Source: Eremothecium cymbalariae DBVPG#7215
Taxonomy: Eukaryota; Ascomycota; Saccharomycetes; Saccharomycetales; Saccharomycetaceae
Length of the DNA: 64,000 nucleotides
NCBI RefSeq assembly: GCF_000235365.1
Contig: NC_016450.1
Span: 930,001-994,000 of the forward strand
Direction of reading: 5' to 3'
Program-made: the position numbers and the translations under genes
Notes under the pieces: model-generated
Told to the model about the DNA's origin: nothing
The model's database searches: none
What the model saw: only the letters and a program-made list of their open reading frames with translations
Shown here: positions 1 to 8,294 of the stretch, one piece after another
Position numbering within the stretch: the stretch's first letter is position 1
Layout of the letters: every line of letters begins with the position of its first letter

Positions 1-106
1 GTGTATTATTCGTGGATTAATATAAGAAATCAAGTGAGATATATAAATATTTAACATAAGTTTACGTAAGGGTATAAGGCAAAAACTATTAAAATTGGAC
101 AGAAAA

Positions 107-1942
107 TCAAGGTCGCATGGATTTCCCAATGGAAAGGAGTTTCTCGAGGGAAGGAATATTTGTGTCAATGTCATTATCGTCGTCGAAGATTTCATCTGTT
201 GGGGCAAATTGGTTTGGGTATTCCACCTTCTCAGCGAGCTTGACGCCCAAGCCCAGTTTCAGTTGACTTGCCAGGTCAGCAGTGGCTTTAGGGGCACGTG
301 GAGCGATCTGCTCCATTAGAGAGTCTGCCATATTGCCAATTGAAAAGGCATTTTCCTGTCCAAGGATGAACCTTTGGTGGAAATAATCTAGAAGAACCTG
401 CTTTTGGCGATGAATTGCAATTGCAGGGATACAGATCGGATCCGAGACTTCCTGCAGATTAGGGTCAGACGGCAGTGGTAGTGAACTATCTTTCATGAAG
501 GAAGTAAAAGGCTGTATTGAGCTGTTAGAACACCAGCTGGTTTCACTGTGATGCTCAGTAGCGTCTGAATCCATATCCATTAAGTCTACCAATTGGTCCA
601 TTTTAGCATCCATGTCCTCATCTTTAGGATATTTGTTTGTGAAGGGTAAAAAGTCGCAAGCACGCTCGTCTTCAGCAAAGGGCAATCTGCATAGCACTAA
701 AGCACGTTTTGGTTCCGCCTCTGGATTATCCGAAGTGCGTTTTTTCAAGTTTGAACCTACCAGCAACGGGCACAGCACGACCATCTGCACTTCACTGTTA
801 TTTTTCTGGACATATCTAGCAATTGCCAGCTTTTTAGATGTTATCATTGCATCAACTAGAGCTGAAAATGCCATAAAATCAGCTTCAGAACCCTCTCTCG
901 TATCTGCAATGATATAGACCGATTCACCGCATAGATATTGTCTTGGAACATTAAAAAGATCGATGAATCCACGAATATCCAACCCTGGAGTGGTCTGGTA
1001 GATTCTTTCAGATGCAAGCACGTCAGGTAACGAGATATAATCAGCTCCATAGCGGAATGCCTTGACAATATGATCCTTCGACACAGTAATAGCTTCGTAT
1101 TCCTGATCCTCTTTCTCACTGGGTTCATGTATCTCGTACTCGACAACAGACTTTAACGGTATGTAAGACCCATCCTCGGTCTTCTGCACTTGTTTTCTGC
1201 TGAGCGACGTTACAGCTTTTGTAGCCGGATATCCTTCCACATTGATACACATGCAATATGGATCATCCTGACAAGACTCAAGGTTTTTGAAATCGGCACC
1301 CAGCCTCAGCTGTCCTTGGAAGACCCTTACAGGCTTTATAGGGCGATGGTTGACTTGTTCAATCGTATGAAGCATCTCTCCAAGTGTAAATTTCATGGAG
1401 CCCTCATGCAGAGATACAAGTTTCCCCCATTTGGTCTTATGAAAATCATCCGGGAACTGCTTACCACCACAATACACCAAGATCAGCCGTAGATCAAGGT
1501 TTGCTTGTATCACTTCCAACTCATCGTCATCTATATCCAGCCCATCCAAATCATCTGTCACCGCAACTAACTGCTTCAATACCTTCTTTTTCTTAAACTT
1601 TTCGTTTATCTGGACACCAACAGCAAGCAACGCTTCTAGCATATAACTCCTATCATTCTCCAGCAGATCCAATTCTCTAAGAGTCCTTAACCTCTCGCAT
1701 ATCTTAACCAACGACCGCAGATCTAAAGGCGCAGTAGGCGGATACACTTCAAACATATTCCTAACATCACTGCTGTTTTTCTCCATTGAGCAGTTGGCCA
1801 ACACGACCTGCGTGTAATCGGTCTTTCTAGCTTTTTGGCACTTTTCAAACAGTGAATACTCCAAATAAGCCTCGAACTTTTGAAGATGCTCTTCCATAGA
1901 GGCAGAATAATCAATTAGAAACGTAGTGCATTCCTGCGACAT
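107..1942 (-). CDS. YKU80: Ku80 subunit of the Ku DNA-end-binding heterodimer
   Basis: The product (611 aa) is the Ku80 homolog, which with Ku70 encircles DNA ends in non-homologous end joining and protects telomeres in the nucleus. The N-terminus has the vWA-like strand with D11, S13 and S15 (LIDYSASM), and the middle has the Ku core with a KAFRYGADYISLP stretch typical of Ku80. Length fits the S. cerevisiae protein (about 630 aa). The open frame runs 28 codons further upstream, but the ATG at 1942 gives MSQECTTFLIDYSAS, which aligns with the family start, so I chose it. The C-terminus is acidic (DEIFDDDNDID). It lies on the same strand as the tRNA-Lys upstream. The family call is from recalled sequence similarity. 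Confidence 0.93.
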   Translation of the reverse strand: MSQECTTFLIDYSASMEEHLQKFEAYLEYSLFEKCQKARKTDYTQVVLANCSMEKNSSDVRNMFEVYPPTAPLDLRSLVKICERLRTLRELDLLENDRSYMLEALLAVGVQINEKFKKKKVLKQLVAVTDDLDGLDIDDDELEVIQANLDLRLILVYCGGKQFPDDFHKTKWGKLVSLHEGSMKFTLGEMLHTIEQVNHRPIKPVRVFQGQLRLGADFKNLESCQDDPYCMCINVEGYPATKAVTSLSRKQVQKTEDGSYIPLKSVVEYEIHEPSEKEDQEYEAITVSKDHIVKAFRYGADYISLPDVLASERIYQTTPGLDIRGFIDLFNVPRQYLCGESVYIIADTREGSEADFMAFSALVDAMITSKKLAIARYVQKNNSEVQMVVLCPLLVGSNLKKRTSDNPEAEPKRALVLCRLPFAEDERACDFLPFTNKYPKDEDMDAKMDQLVDLMDMDSDATEHHSETSWCSNSSIQPFTSFMKDSSLPLPSDPNLQEVSDPICIPAIAIHRQKQVLLDYFHQRFILGQENAFSIGNMADSLMEQIAPRAPKATADLASQLKLGLGVKLAEKVEYPNQFAPTDEIFDDDNDIDTNIPSLEKLLSIGKSMRP

Positions 1943-2112
1943 AATTCTGGTCAAACGGGTGAGACAACGGAAACTACTATATGAATACCAACGCTCCTTC
2001 AACCGCTGAAGCACTCGTGGAAACAATCACAATTGATTGTATCGCATACAGCATCCAAGTAAAAAAAGAATATAAAAGTTACAAAAATGAAAATCAACAA
2101 AACTATTCGCTG

Positions 2113-2117
2113 AAAAA
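2113..2117 (-). terminator. RNA polymerase III terminator of tRNA-Lys
   Basis: Directly after the discriminator base the minus strand carries five further T residues, the usual Pol III stop signal. Confidence 0.8.
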
Positions 2118-2190
2118 AGCCCTGTACGGGGCTCGAACCCGTAACCTTATGATTAAGAGTCATACGCGCTACCGATTGCGCCAACAAGGC
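2118..2190 (-). tRNA. tRNA-Lys (anticodon CUU)
   Basis: A 73-nt tRNA is readable on the minus strand. The acceptor arm GCCTTGT pairs with ACAGGGC, the D arm is GCGC/GCGC, the anticodon stem TATGA/TCATA encloses loop CTCTTAA (anticodon CTT), and the T loop contains GGTTCGAGCCC. There is no intron. It is nearly identical to the S. cerevisiae tRNA-Lys(CUU) as I remember it, including discriminator U. Confidence 0.96.
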
Positions 2191-2199
2191 ATTGATGAC

Positions 2200-2278
2200 C
2201 CTCCTGAACCATAGTTAACATATCATGATGGACTTTGTGCACGTGATCGTCATAAAATTATTAAGGATCACCTCGACG
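2200..2278 (-). mobile_element. possible second, truncated LTR start
   Basis: Just after the end of the LTR above, the minus strand reads CGTCGAGGTGATCC and a little later ATCACGTGCAC. This resembles the TGTCGAGGAGGATC...CACGTGCC start of the LTR at 27092. If real, it is a 5' LTR stub inserted head-to-tail and cut off near the tRNA. The match is short and spacing differs by about 8 bases, so this is tentative. Confidence 0.35.
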
Positions 2279-2511
2279 TTACGATACCGGACGAAGAATT
2301 ATCTCGATAGTCAACAGAAAGCTATATAAGGAGACCCAAACCTAGCGATTAGGCTAGATTAAATCATATACTAGTTCGGCTTAGGACACTGGAGGGTAAT
2401 TGATTAAGGTGAGAGACTATATAAGCAGTAGCTGATCATCAAGAAAGCATTATCTGGCACGTGACGAGATAAGCCAGCTAGCACGTGACCTAAAGTTAGT
2501 GGTCCTCGACA
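2276..2511 (-). mobile_element. degenerate solo LTR (family starting TGTCGAGG)
   Basis: Read on the minus strand from 2511, the segment begins TGTCGAGG, then has CACGTG, then TGATGATCAGCTACTG followed by a TATA-like CTTATATAGTC, ACCCTC, and near its end TTTGGGTCTCCTTATATAG with CTGTTG. The same ordered blocks occur at 27092-27308 and partly at 26298-26425. About 28-29 bases separate the CACGTG from the ACTG block in all three. It sits about 90 bp upstream of the tRNA-Lys, a normal target for yeast Ty elements. A CACGTG-bearing stretch appears duplicated inside this copy. No coding remnant is attached. Family membership is inferred from the repeat structure, not from a database. Confidence 0.72.
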
Positions 2512-2519
2512 TTGTCTAA

Positions 2520-3105
2520 GAACAGAATACCATTGGTATTGACGAGAAAGTAGCACAAAGCTCCGAAATAAACGTCCTAATAACAGTAGCGGCGAGCACG
2601 GGCGTAATGCCTTATGTTATGCACCAGGGCTTTCAATTGCTGCACGGTTGTCTTATCCTAGCTCGAAAAAGCATTACAGATGACGCCAGTTCACATTCAG
2701 GAGTTATATATGTCGTAGAAATAAGCTAGAAGGCTACAAAAAGACGCTGCATACTCTGTAATCTTCATAAATTGTCCTAAAAGCTTGAAGAAGCCAGTGG
2801 ATGGCTTAAAACCATGTAATATATGATTGGGAGGTAGTGTTCTGCGGTGTGCTGGCGCTGGCAGCTTCGGTTCCGCTTTGTGGATTTTTTTTCTTTTGTT
2901 TACATTTTACAAATGGGATCTCTTCAATATTAACACACAATTTAGTTCAAATATAAATGTTTGTTACGCCATATATTTGTAATGAACAAGTCATCAAGGG
3001 CCTTTGAAGTAGGTTTTGGAGGCGTCGGTGTATTTTATACATAATTTGGTGATTCTTGGATCAGTTGGTAGAAAAGAATAAGAAGGTTGGAGAGAGTTTA
3101 GAAAG
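2520..3105. other. intergenic region, STU2 upstream side
   Basis: There is no ORF with family resemblance here. The part from 2520 to 2830 is unusually mixed in composition and may be old inserted sequence: 2590-2602 reads AGTAGCGGCGAGC and about 2638-2655 reads CTGCACGGTTGTCTT, both reminiscent of ribosomal RNA. The part from 2880 to 3105 is AT-rich with a T tract at 2886-2898 and is the likely STU2 promoter. Confidence 0.5.
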
Positions 3106-5991
3106 ATGGCAGAAGAAGAGGATTTTACTAAACTAGGATTAAGACAACGGCTTGCGCACAAGTCATGGAAAGCCAGGCAGCATGGGTATCAGGAGTTGGA
3201 GGGGATGTTTTCAAGGTGTTCGTTAATGAATATTCCGGGGGAGGTATCTATTTATTGGCAGGATGCAGATTTGTTTTCTAGGTTTATTGTTGATTCTAAT
3301 GTTGTGGCGCAGGAGAGTGCGATGGCGGCATTGCATAAGTTATTGGATTTTATGTCTCAGATGTCAGAGGGGTTGCCGGAGACTAGTTATTTGCGGGGCC
3401 AGTTAATTCCTGCTCTTGTGGAGAAGGGGATTAGTTCATCACGACAGGGGACCAAGGGCAAGGCATTAGAGTGTATTCTTATGTTGGTATCTTTTGATAG
3501 TAGCATTCGGGAGTCGATGGAGTTGATGTTACCGTTTTCATCTAATAAGCTGCCGAGGTTAGTTAGCAGTTTGATGAATGCTATGGCTCGGATTGTGGAG
3601 TCTTTTGGGTTTGTGAATGTTAAGAATGATTTTTGGCCCCAGGTTCTCGAACCGTTACCTAGATTAGCGGGGCATGCCGATAAATCTGTGCGTTCTGAAA
3701 CGATGAACTTTATATTGGAGATCTACAAGTGGACTGGGAAGCCATTTTTACAAGATTTATTGTTAGAAAAATTGAAACCAATCCAGCAAAAGGATTTGGA
3801 CAAGGTTTTTTCCAAGTATGATGGTACAATCCCGCCATCGGCACAACCAAGGTTATTTCATTGGCAGTTGTTGCAGCAGCAAAGGCAAGCGGAAGCAGCA
3901 GCAATGGCTGCTTTGTCTGGAACGGACAATGAAGGTGATACTCTGATGGGTGATGGCTTTGTTGGGGGCGGTTCCGCCACTCTGGGTGGGAGAACACGAG
4001 TAGGCGGTGGCGGCAGTGTCAACGGTAGTATCGGATCTAGAGCCGTCGAAGGTGGAAATGACGTGGTTTCTGCACTTGCAGATCCCTTTGACTTGTTACC
4101 TACTTCGACCATGATGAAAAATTTCCCGCCTGATTTTGAAAAACAAATAAAATCTGTTAAATGGAAAGATCGTGTTGATACTTTACAGCAGGTTTATGAT
4201 GAAGTTTTGAAACCTATCAAAAAACTTGACCCTTCAGAAGATTGTTCCTTCTATATCCGTGCATTGTCACAAATCCTTGTTAAGGATGCAAATTTACAAG
4301 CCGCGACTATTGCAGCCAATTCTGTTACTCACTTGGCAACTGTGTTACGTGAAGGCATTGCTCCCCATGGCCATATAATTTTAGAATCTCTTTTAGAAAG
4401 AACAAAAGAGAAGAAACCTTCTGTAAACGAGGCTGTCGTGGAAGCACTAGATATTCTTGTCAAATACTATGGGGTTGACAACTGTTTAGAAGCAACTGTA
4501 GAACATATGAAGCATAAAATTCCCCAGGTGAGAATGGAAGCTACCAAGTTCTTCACAAGAATGTTACAACAACAATGGAGGCCAACAGCCAACAGGCTAA
4601 GGGACGAAATTATTATGAGAATGATGCCAGATATTGTTCCAGTAATTGTGAAAATTGTTAACGATACCCAGCCATCACTAAGAGACTCTGGCTTTGAGTG
4701 TTTTGCAACGGTGATGAAGTTACTCGGAGAAAGAGAATTTAGCGACGAATTGGAAAAGCTAGGTAGTCTGAAAAAGAAAAAGATTTATGAGTATTTTGAA
4801 AAGGTAGAAGTTAGCTCTAAGCCCCTTGCTATGGTGGCCACGTTGCCTGAAACCTCCAAATCATTGCCTCTAGCTCCAGCCCAAACTCATTCTCAGACTC
4901 ATAGTCATACTCAGATGCAGACCAATCAGTCACACAGATCCAATACAGTTCCTGCAGTTGTATCTCCTGCAAACGTTGCAGGCAGGCAACTTGCACACCA
5001 GGACTCTCTTCGTCAATTAAAATCGCCTGCGGCCTCTGTTATTCCTACAAAGAGAGGTGCAACTTCTCCATTGAAGGATAAAGCGGTATTGAACAATGGT
5101 GGATTAAACACAAAACCACGGTTACTTGGCCGTTCACAATCGCACTCAGGTGTTAAGCCTCCTCATTTCCCGCCATCCGCATCTTTGTCAACCCCACAAC
5201 TCAATAATAACAATAGTAGTAATAGTAGTGCAACACATACGGTAATACCACCAGCAGTTTTGTCTGAATTGGAAGACCTAAGAGCCCATAAATCAAAGTG
5301 GAACAAAGAACGTCAAGAACTAATGGCCAAATTGACTAATTTCCAAACCCAAACCTCGCAATTGAATTCCGAGAACCAAACGATTCAAGATCAATTAAAT
5401 GATGTTCAAATAGCATTAAATGAGAAGACCATGGCTTTACGTTCCAAAGATTTGCAGATTACAAAGTTGAAAAACCGGTTAGCCACATTAGAAAGTGAAT
5501 TAGATGCTGCTTTGAATGCCAATAACTCACCTGGCACTCCTGCAAAGTCCGTTTTGGAAGGTATTCATGCTATATCCCCCTCTCAAGGCCTAAATGCACA
5601 TAGCGGAACTGTATACGGGGGCAGCAACCACAGTGATCCCTGCATCAGCATTCAATCATCACAACATCAACCTCAGCTCCGTAAAGCTTCCGGAGGATCA
5701 TTCCGGTCAAACGCAGGTTTAACAAGCAGGTTCTCCCCCCTAACATCTTCAGTAAGGGTAGCTACGTCCAGTGAATCGAGCGATGATTTACCTAGACGCG
5801 TTCATTCTTTGCACATCATGGATACAACAAACGCTGTGGCTGGTAGTACTACCACCAATGGTAGTACTGCTTCACTTCTAAGTGAAGAATCTTGGAAGCG
5901 CGCTGCTGAAGTTACTAATCAACTAAAAGCGAGAATCGAACGCATGAGAGCCAAGACCAGAGGTTTAAACATGGATTTAGAAGACATCTAA
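3106..5991 (+). CDS. STU2: XMAP215/Dis1-family microtubule polymerase
   Basis: The product (961 aa) binds tubulin through TOG domains and promotes microtubule growth at spindle poles, kinetochores and plus ends. Residues about 1-240 form TOG1 (LAHKSWKARQHGYQEL, then SNVVAQESAMAALHKLLD) and about 320-560 form TOG2 (VKWKDRVDTLQQVYDEV). Between them lies a Gly/Ser linker (about 285-312). After TOG2 come a Gln/His/Thr-rich basic linker (about 585-700), a coiled coil for dimerisation (about 716-802) and a basic C-terminal helix (SWKRAAEVTNQLKARIERMRAK). This order is that of fungal Stu2. In S. cerevisiae STU2 neighbours PDC1, as it does here. Early codons are richer in GTT/TTG/GGG than later ones. 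Confidence 0.95.
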   Translation: MAEEEDFTKLGLRQRLAHKSWKARQHGYQELEGMFSRCSLMNIPGEVSIYWQDADLFSRFIVDSNVVAQESAMAALHKLLDFMSQMSEGLPETSYLRGQLIPALVEKGISSSRQGTKGKALECILMLVSFDSSIRESMELMLPFSSNKLPRLVSSLMNAMARIVESFGFVNVKNDFWPQVLEPLPRLAGHADKSVRSETMNFILEIYKWTGKPFLQDLLLEKLKPIQQKDLDKVFSKYDGTIPPSAQPRLFHWQLLQQQRQAEAAAMAALSGTDNEGDTLMGDGFVGGGSATLGGRTRVGGGGSVNGSIGSRAVEGGNDVVSALADPFDLLPTSTMMKNFPPDFEKQIKSVKWKDRVDTLQQVYDEVLKPIKKLDPSEDCSFYIRALSQILVKDANLQAATIAANSVTHLATVLREGIAPHGHIILESLLERTKEKKPSVNEAVVEALDILVKYYGVDNCLEATVEHMKHKIPQVRMEATKFFTRMLQQQWRPTANRLRDEIIMRMMPDIVPVIVKIVNDTQPSLRDSGFECFATVMKLLGEREFSDELEKLGSLKKKKIYEYFEKVEVSSKPLAMVATLPETSKSLPLAPAQTHSQTHSHTQMQTNQSHRSNTVPAVVSPANVAGRQLAHQDSLRQLKSPAASVIPTKRGATSPLKDKAVLNNGGLNTKPRLLGRSQSHSGVKPPHFPPSASLSTPQLNNNNSSNSSATHTVIPPAVLSELEDLRAHKSKWNKERQELMAKLTNFQTQTSQLNSENQTIQDQLNDVQIALNEKTMALRSKDLQITKLKNRLATLESELDAALNANNSPGTPAKSVLEGIHAISPSQGLNAHSGTVYGGSNHSDPCISIQSSQHQPQLRKASGGSFRSNAGLTSRFSPLTSSVRVATSSESSDDLPRRVHSLHIMDTTNAVAGSTTTNGSTASLLSEESWKRAAEVTNQLKARIERMRAKTRGLNMDLEDI

Positions 5992-6722
5992 TCGCAAATA
6001 ATATGTCCAGGAAGGAAAAGGACTAAAGTAAAGAAAATAGAGAAAAGGAAGAAGGAAAGGAAGAAGGTTTTCATTCGTTAGTCTATAATTTGTTTTTTCT
6101 CCCGAAAAAAGAGCGGAAACTACTGTGTTGTTATATTGTTATACCTCTACTATTTATATATGCCCAGCCCCAACCTATACATATGTGATATACTTGTGTC
6201 TGCTATTACCCCATACTTAGTGTAATAAAATGCGCTTTCCTCTATCTATCTGCATGCTTCTGACGCCCTATTACGCCACCAGATCCTCCTTTTGTGTGTA
6301 TGACGCTGGAATTATAAATAAATCATATAATACATAATATATATTTATTATACAAAGTGTGGAAAATCCGTGACAGCAGGCGAGTGACGCGCGTCGCGGA
6401 CTTTTGATTTGCTTTTCTTGTACAAACAGCGCATCTGGAACCATGCTGTTGCTAGTGACAGATGGGAAACAAGTTGGAAAGTTGTCATACAGCAGTTCTT
6501 AGTACAGTACAAACTAAATTGCAATCAAAAAAAGATGTTAGGTATGTCTAAGATACCGTCGGACATATATTTTAATAGCTCCATCTCCATAACGTACGAG
6601 GCACAACAAAAAAAACTGTCTACTGCTGGCGAACAAAAGAAACAGGTAGTGTTTCTCATATCTAAGGCAATAGCCCCCCCCCCCCCAATACAATATATTT
6701 GGAAGATAGCTTTAGGCATACT
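5992..6722. other. intergenic region downstream of STU2
   Basis: A purine-rich GGAAGAAGGAAAGG stretch follows the STU2 stop. AT-rich runs at 6318-6355 are suitable for transcript ends. I see no supportable gene; the open frames here have no family resemblance. A C13 homopolymer lies at 6674-6686. Confidence 0.5.
6674..6686 (+). repeat. poly-C homopolymer (13 C)
   Basis: Thirteen consecutive C residues, just beyond the 3' end of the broken NEJ1-like gene. A longer poly-C tract flanks its other side at 7301-7319. Confidence 0.9.
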
Positions 6723-7285
6723 TCATAGACGTCTTTTTAACACTCTACCTCTTGTACTAAAACCACGCTGACGCACAGGGGATGTCAAAACTGCATGTTT
6801 CCTCGATACTATAGGCGACTCCAGCTTTGGAAGACTGGCAGCAGGCGAAGATGAAAAAAGAACAAGATCTCTAGAGGTTGGTACAGGATCTTGAAGAACA
6901 AGCGACTCGAGCTTATACTGAATAATTTCTTCAGGAGTGAGTTCAAGCTCGTACATCCCGTTTTTAAGTTCTCGAAATTCGTTCTTTGCCGTTTCACGAA
7001 TCGCCATGTTATCTGTCTGTTGTAATTGTGCAAGCAAGTGTTCCACCCTGTTCTGATAAACTTTCAAAAGCCTATCTTTCTCTTTCAATAGTTCACACAA
7101 TTTGACAACCGCACACATCCTGTAGACACATATAGGGCTTCTTTGTATTGTTCTACCTTGTGCATGATAGGTAACTGAAAATCAACTAACGGAAACTCCA
7201 ACCAACTTTGATCTAAGGACCAGTCTGCACCAAAAATTAACTCCCTTATGTGAGAATACGCCCTTATTAAAAATTTCAACTTTTA
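6723..7285 (-). pseudogene. broken XLF/Nej1-like end-joining factor fragment
   Basis: Two minus-strand reading frames overlap: 7279-7085 (ending at TGA) and 7118-6723. A one-base shift near 7118-7130 would join them into about 185 codons. The joined region has a W-x-F core (QSWLEFPLVDFQLPIMHKVE), then a helix with KLCELLKEKDRLLKVYQN, matching the XLF/Nej1 pattern of a predicted coiled coil with L-x-x-x-L-x-x-K-D. It ends in a low-complexity tail with a basic terminus (RGRVLKRRL), as in XLF proteins. There is no ATG start: a TAA lies two codons before the frame, and no N-terminal domain is visible upstream, where a C19 run interrupts the sequence. It is either a decayed gene or one with sequencing errors. 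The family assignment is an inference from motif shape; a different coiled-coil protein is possible. Confidence 0.4.
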
Positions 7286-7300
7286 ACAACAAAACAACAG

Positions 7301-7319
7301 CCCCCCCCCCCCCCCCCCC
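7301..7319 (+). repeat. poly-C homopolymer (19 C)
   Basis: Nineteen consecutive C residues lie directly upstream (on the minus strand) of the NEJ1-like relic. Tracts of this length are prone to slippage and to length errors in assembly. Confidence 0.9.
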
Positions 7320-8294
7320 TGTTCCCCTCAACAGATCCTCGGCTCCATAAAGATTAACGAATTACCATAATCTGTTGTTGATCCTGCTTTGACCCCAACT
7401 TCAGTACCCCCCTCCCCCTGCCTTCCTCAAATAACACTCAAATACCTCAAAAGAACTCATTGGGCTTGAACAATCTAAGTCTAAGCACAACGAACATTAC
7501 AAATAAGGACCCCCCGCGGAGATCGGCCTATTCCGATATGCTAATAAAATTACACTGAATCTACCATAATATACATAGAACTCCGCAAAAACAGCATTAT
7601 TCACTCCGATCCGAATGTGCATATACCACCTAATCTTTACCTGACCACCTCAGGTTCCACTGCCCCCATTCATTATCCTATTACTAGACATCTTCAGTAG
7701 CATACTCCTGAATCATTTTGAAGTTTTAAACACACATTGTTCTATTCCACCTATGTGGTGTACGGATGTAACAATTCCCAACTCTACGTAAGTTTCCCTC
7801 TAAACGCATATAAAGTCACAGAACACGAAAATAGATCGGGAGACAACGTTTCCGTTTAAATGCATATATGTATGCATTTAAACGGAAAGCAACCCAAATT
7901 CGTCAGCTGAATATGAATTTGAATATTAATATGCATTTAAAGGTCAATCGTGCCACTTTTGAAAATGTAGCTTCAACTGTTAGCAAGTATCTAAACCCGT
8001 TGAAGCGCATAATCAGTCCATAAGGTGAACAAAAATAGCTTGACTACCATTACTTATTTTTGATAATTGAATAATTTGCTTTGAATCAACACCCAAAAAA
8101 TGGAATCAGCTGTTTAGAACGTAATATATATATATATCTCTGAGTAACTTGGAAGAGTTTTTGAAAATGCTTTCCACCTTTCCCCTTTTTTACGTTTATC
8201 CCCTTTCTGTTCTTAAGTATAAGAGCTCATCGCTTGATAAGTTTACTACTGCACACATATACTAGAGGATATTTTAGTAATAAAGGAGAGAAAG
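7320..8294 (+). promoter_or_regulatory. PDC1 upstream region
   Basis: About 970 bp without a gene precede PDC1. It contains an 18-bp-arm palindrome (7849-7888) followed by a further copy of ATGCATTTAAA at 7931-7941. There is an ACACCCA motif near 8090 (a weak Rap1-like start), a TA repeat near 8123-8137, and a pyrimidine-rich block at 8168-8212 just before a TATAAG at 8219-8224. CT blocks of this type are common in strongly expressed glycolytic promoters of yeasts. Which factors bind is inference. Confidence 0.6.
7849..7888. repeat. perfect inverted repeat, 18-bp arms, 4-base centre
   Basis: The left arm 7849-7866 (TTTCCGTTTAAATGCATA) is the exact reverse complement of the right arm 7871-7888, separated by TATG. 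It lies about 410 bp before the PDC1 ATG. It could extrude as a cruciform or hold two copies of a regulator site. Confidence 0.95.

Noticed and set aside
1999..2187. Minus-strand ORF over the tRNA-Lys
   Set aside because: It is a translation of the tRNA gene and its flank.
6409..6771. 120-codon plus-strand ORF across the C13 tract
   Set aside because: Runs through a homopolymer, has no family resemblance, starts at a non-ATG codon, and lies opposite the NEJ1-like relic.
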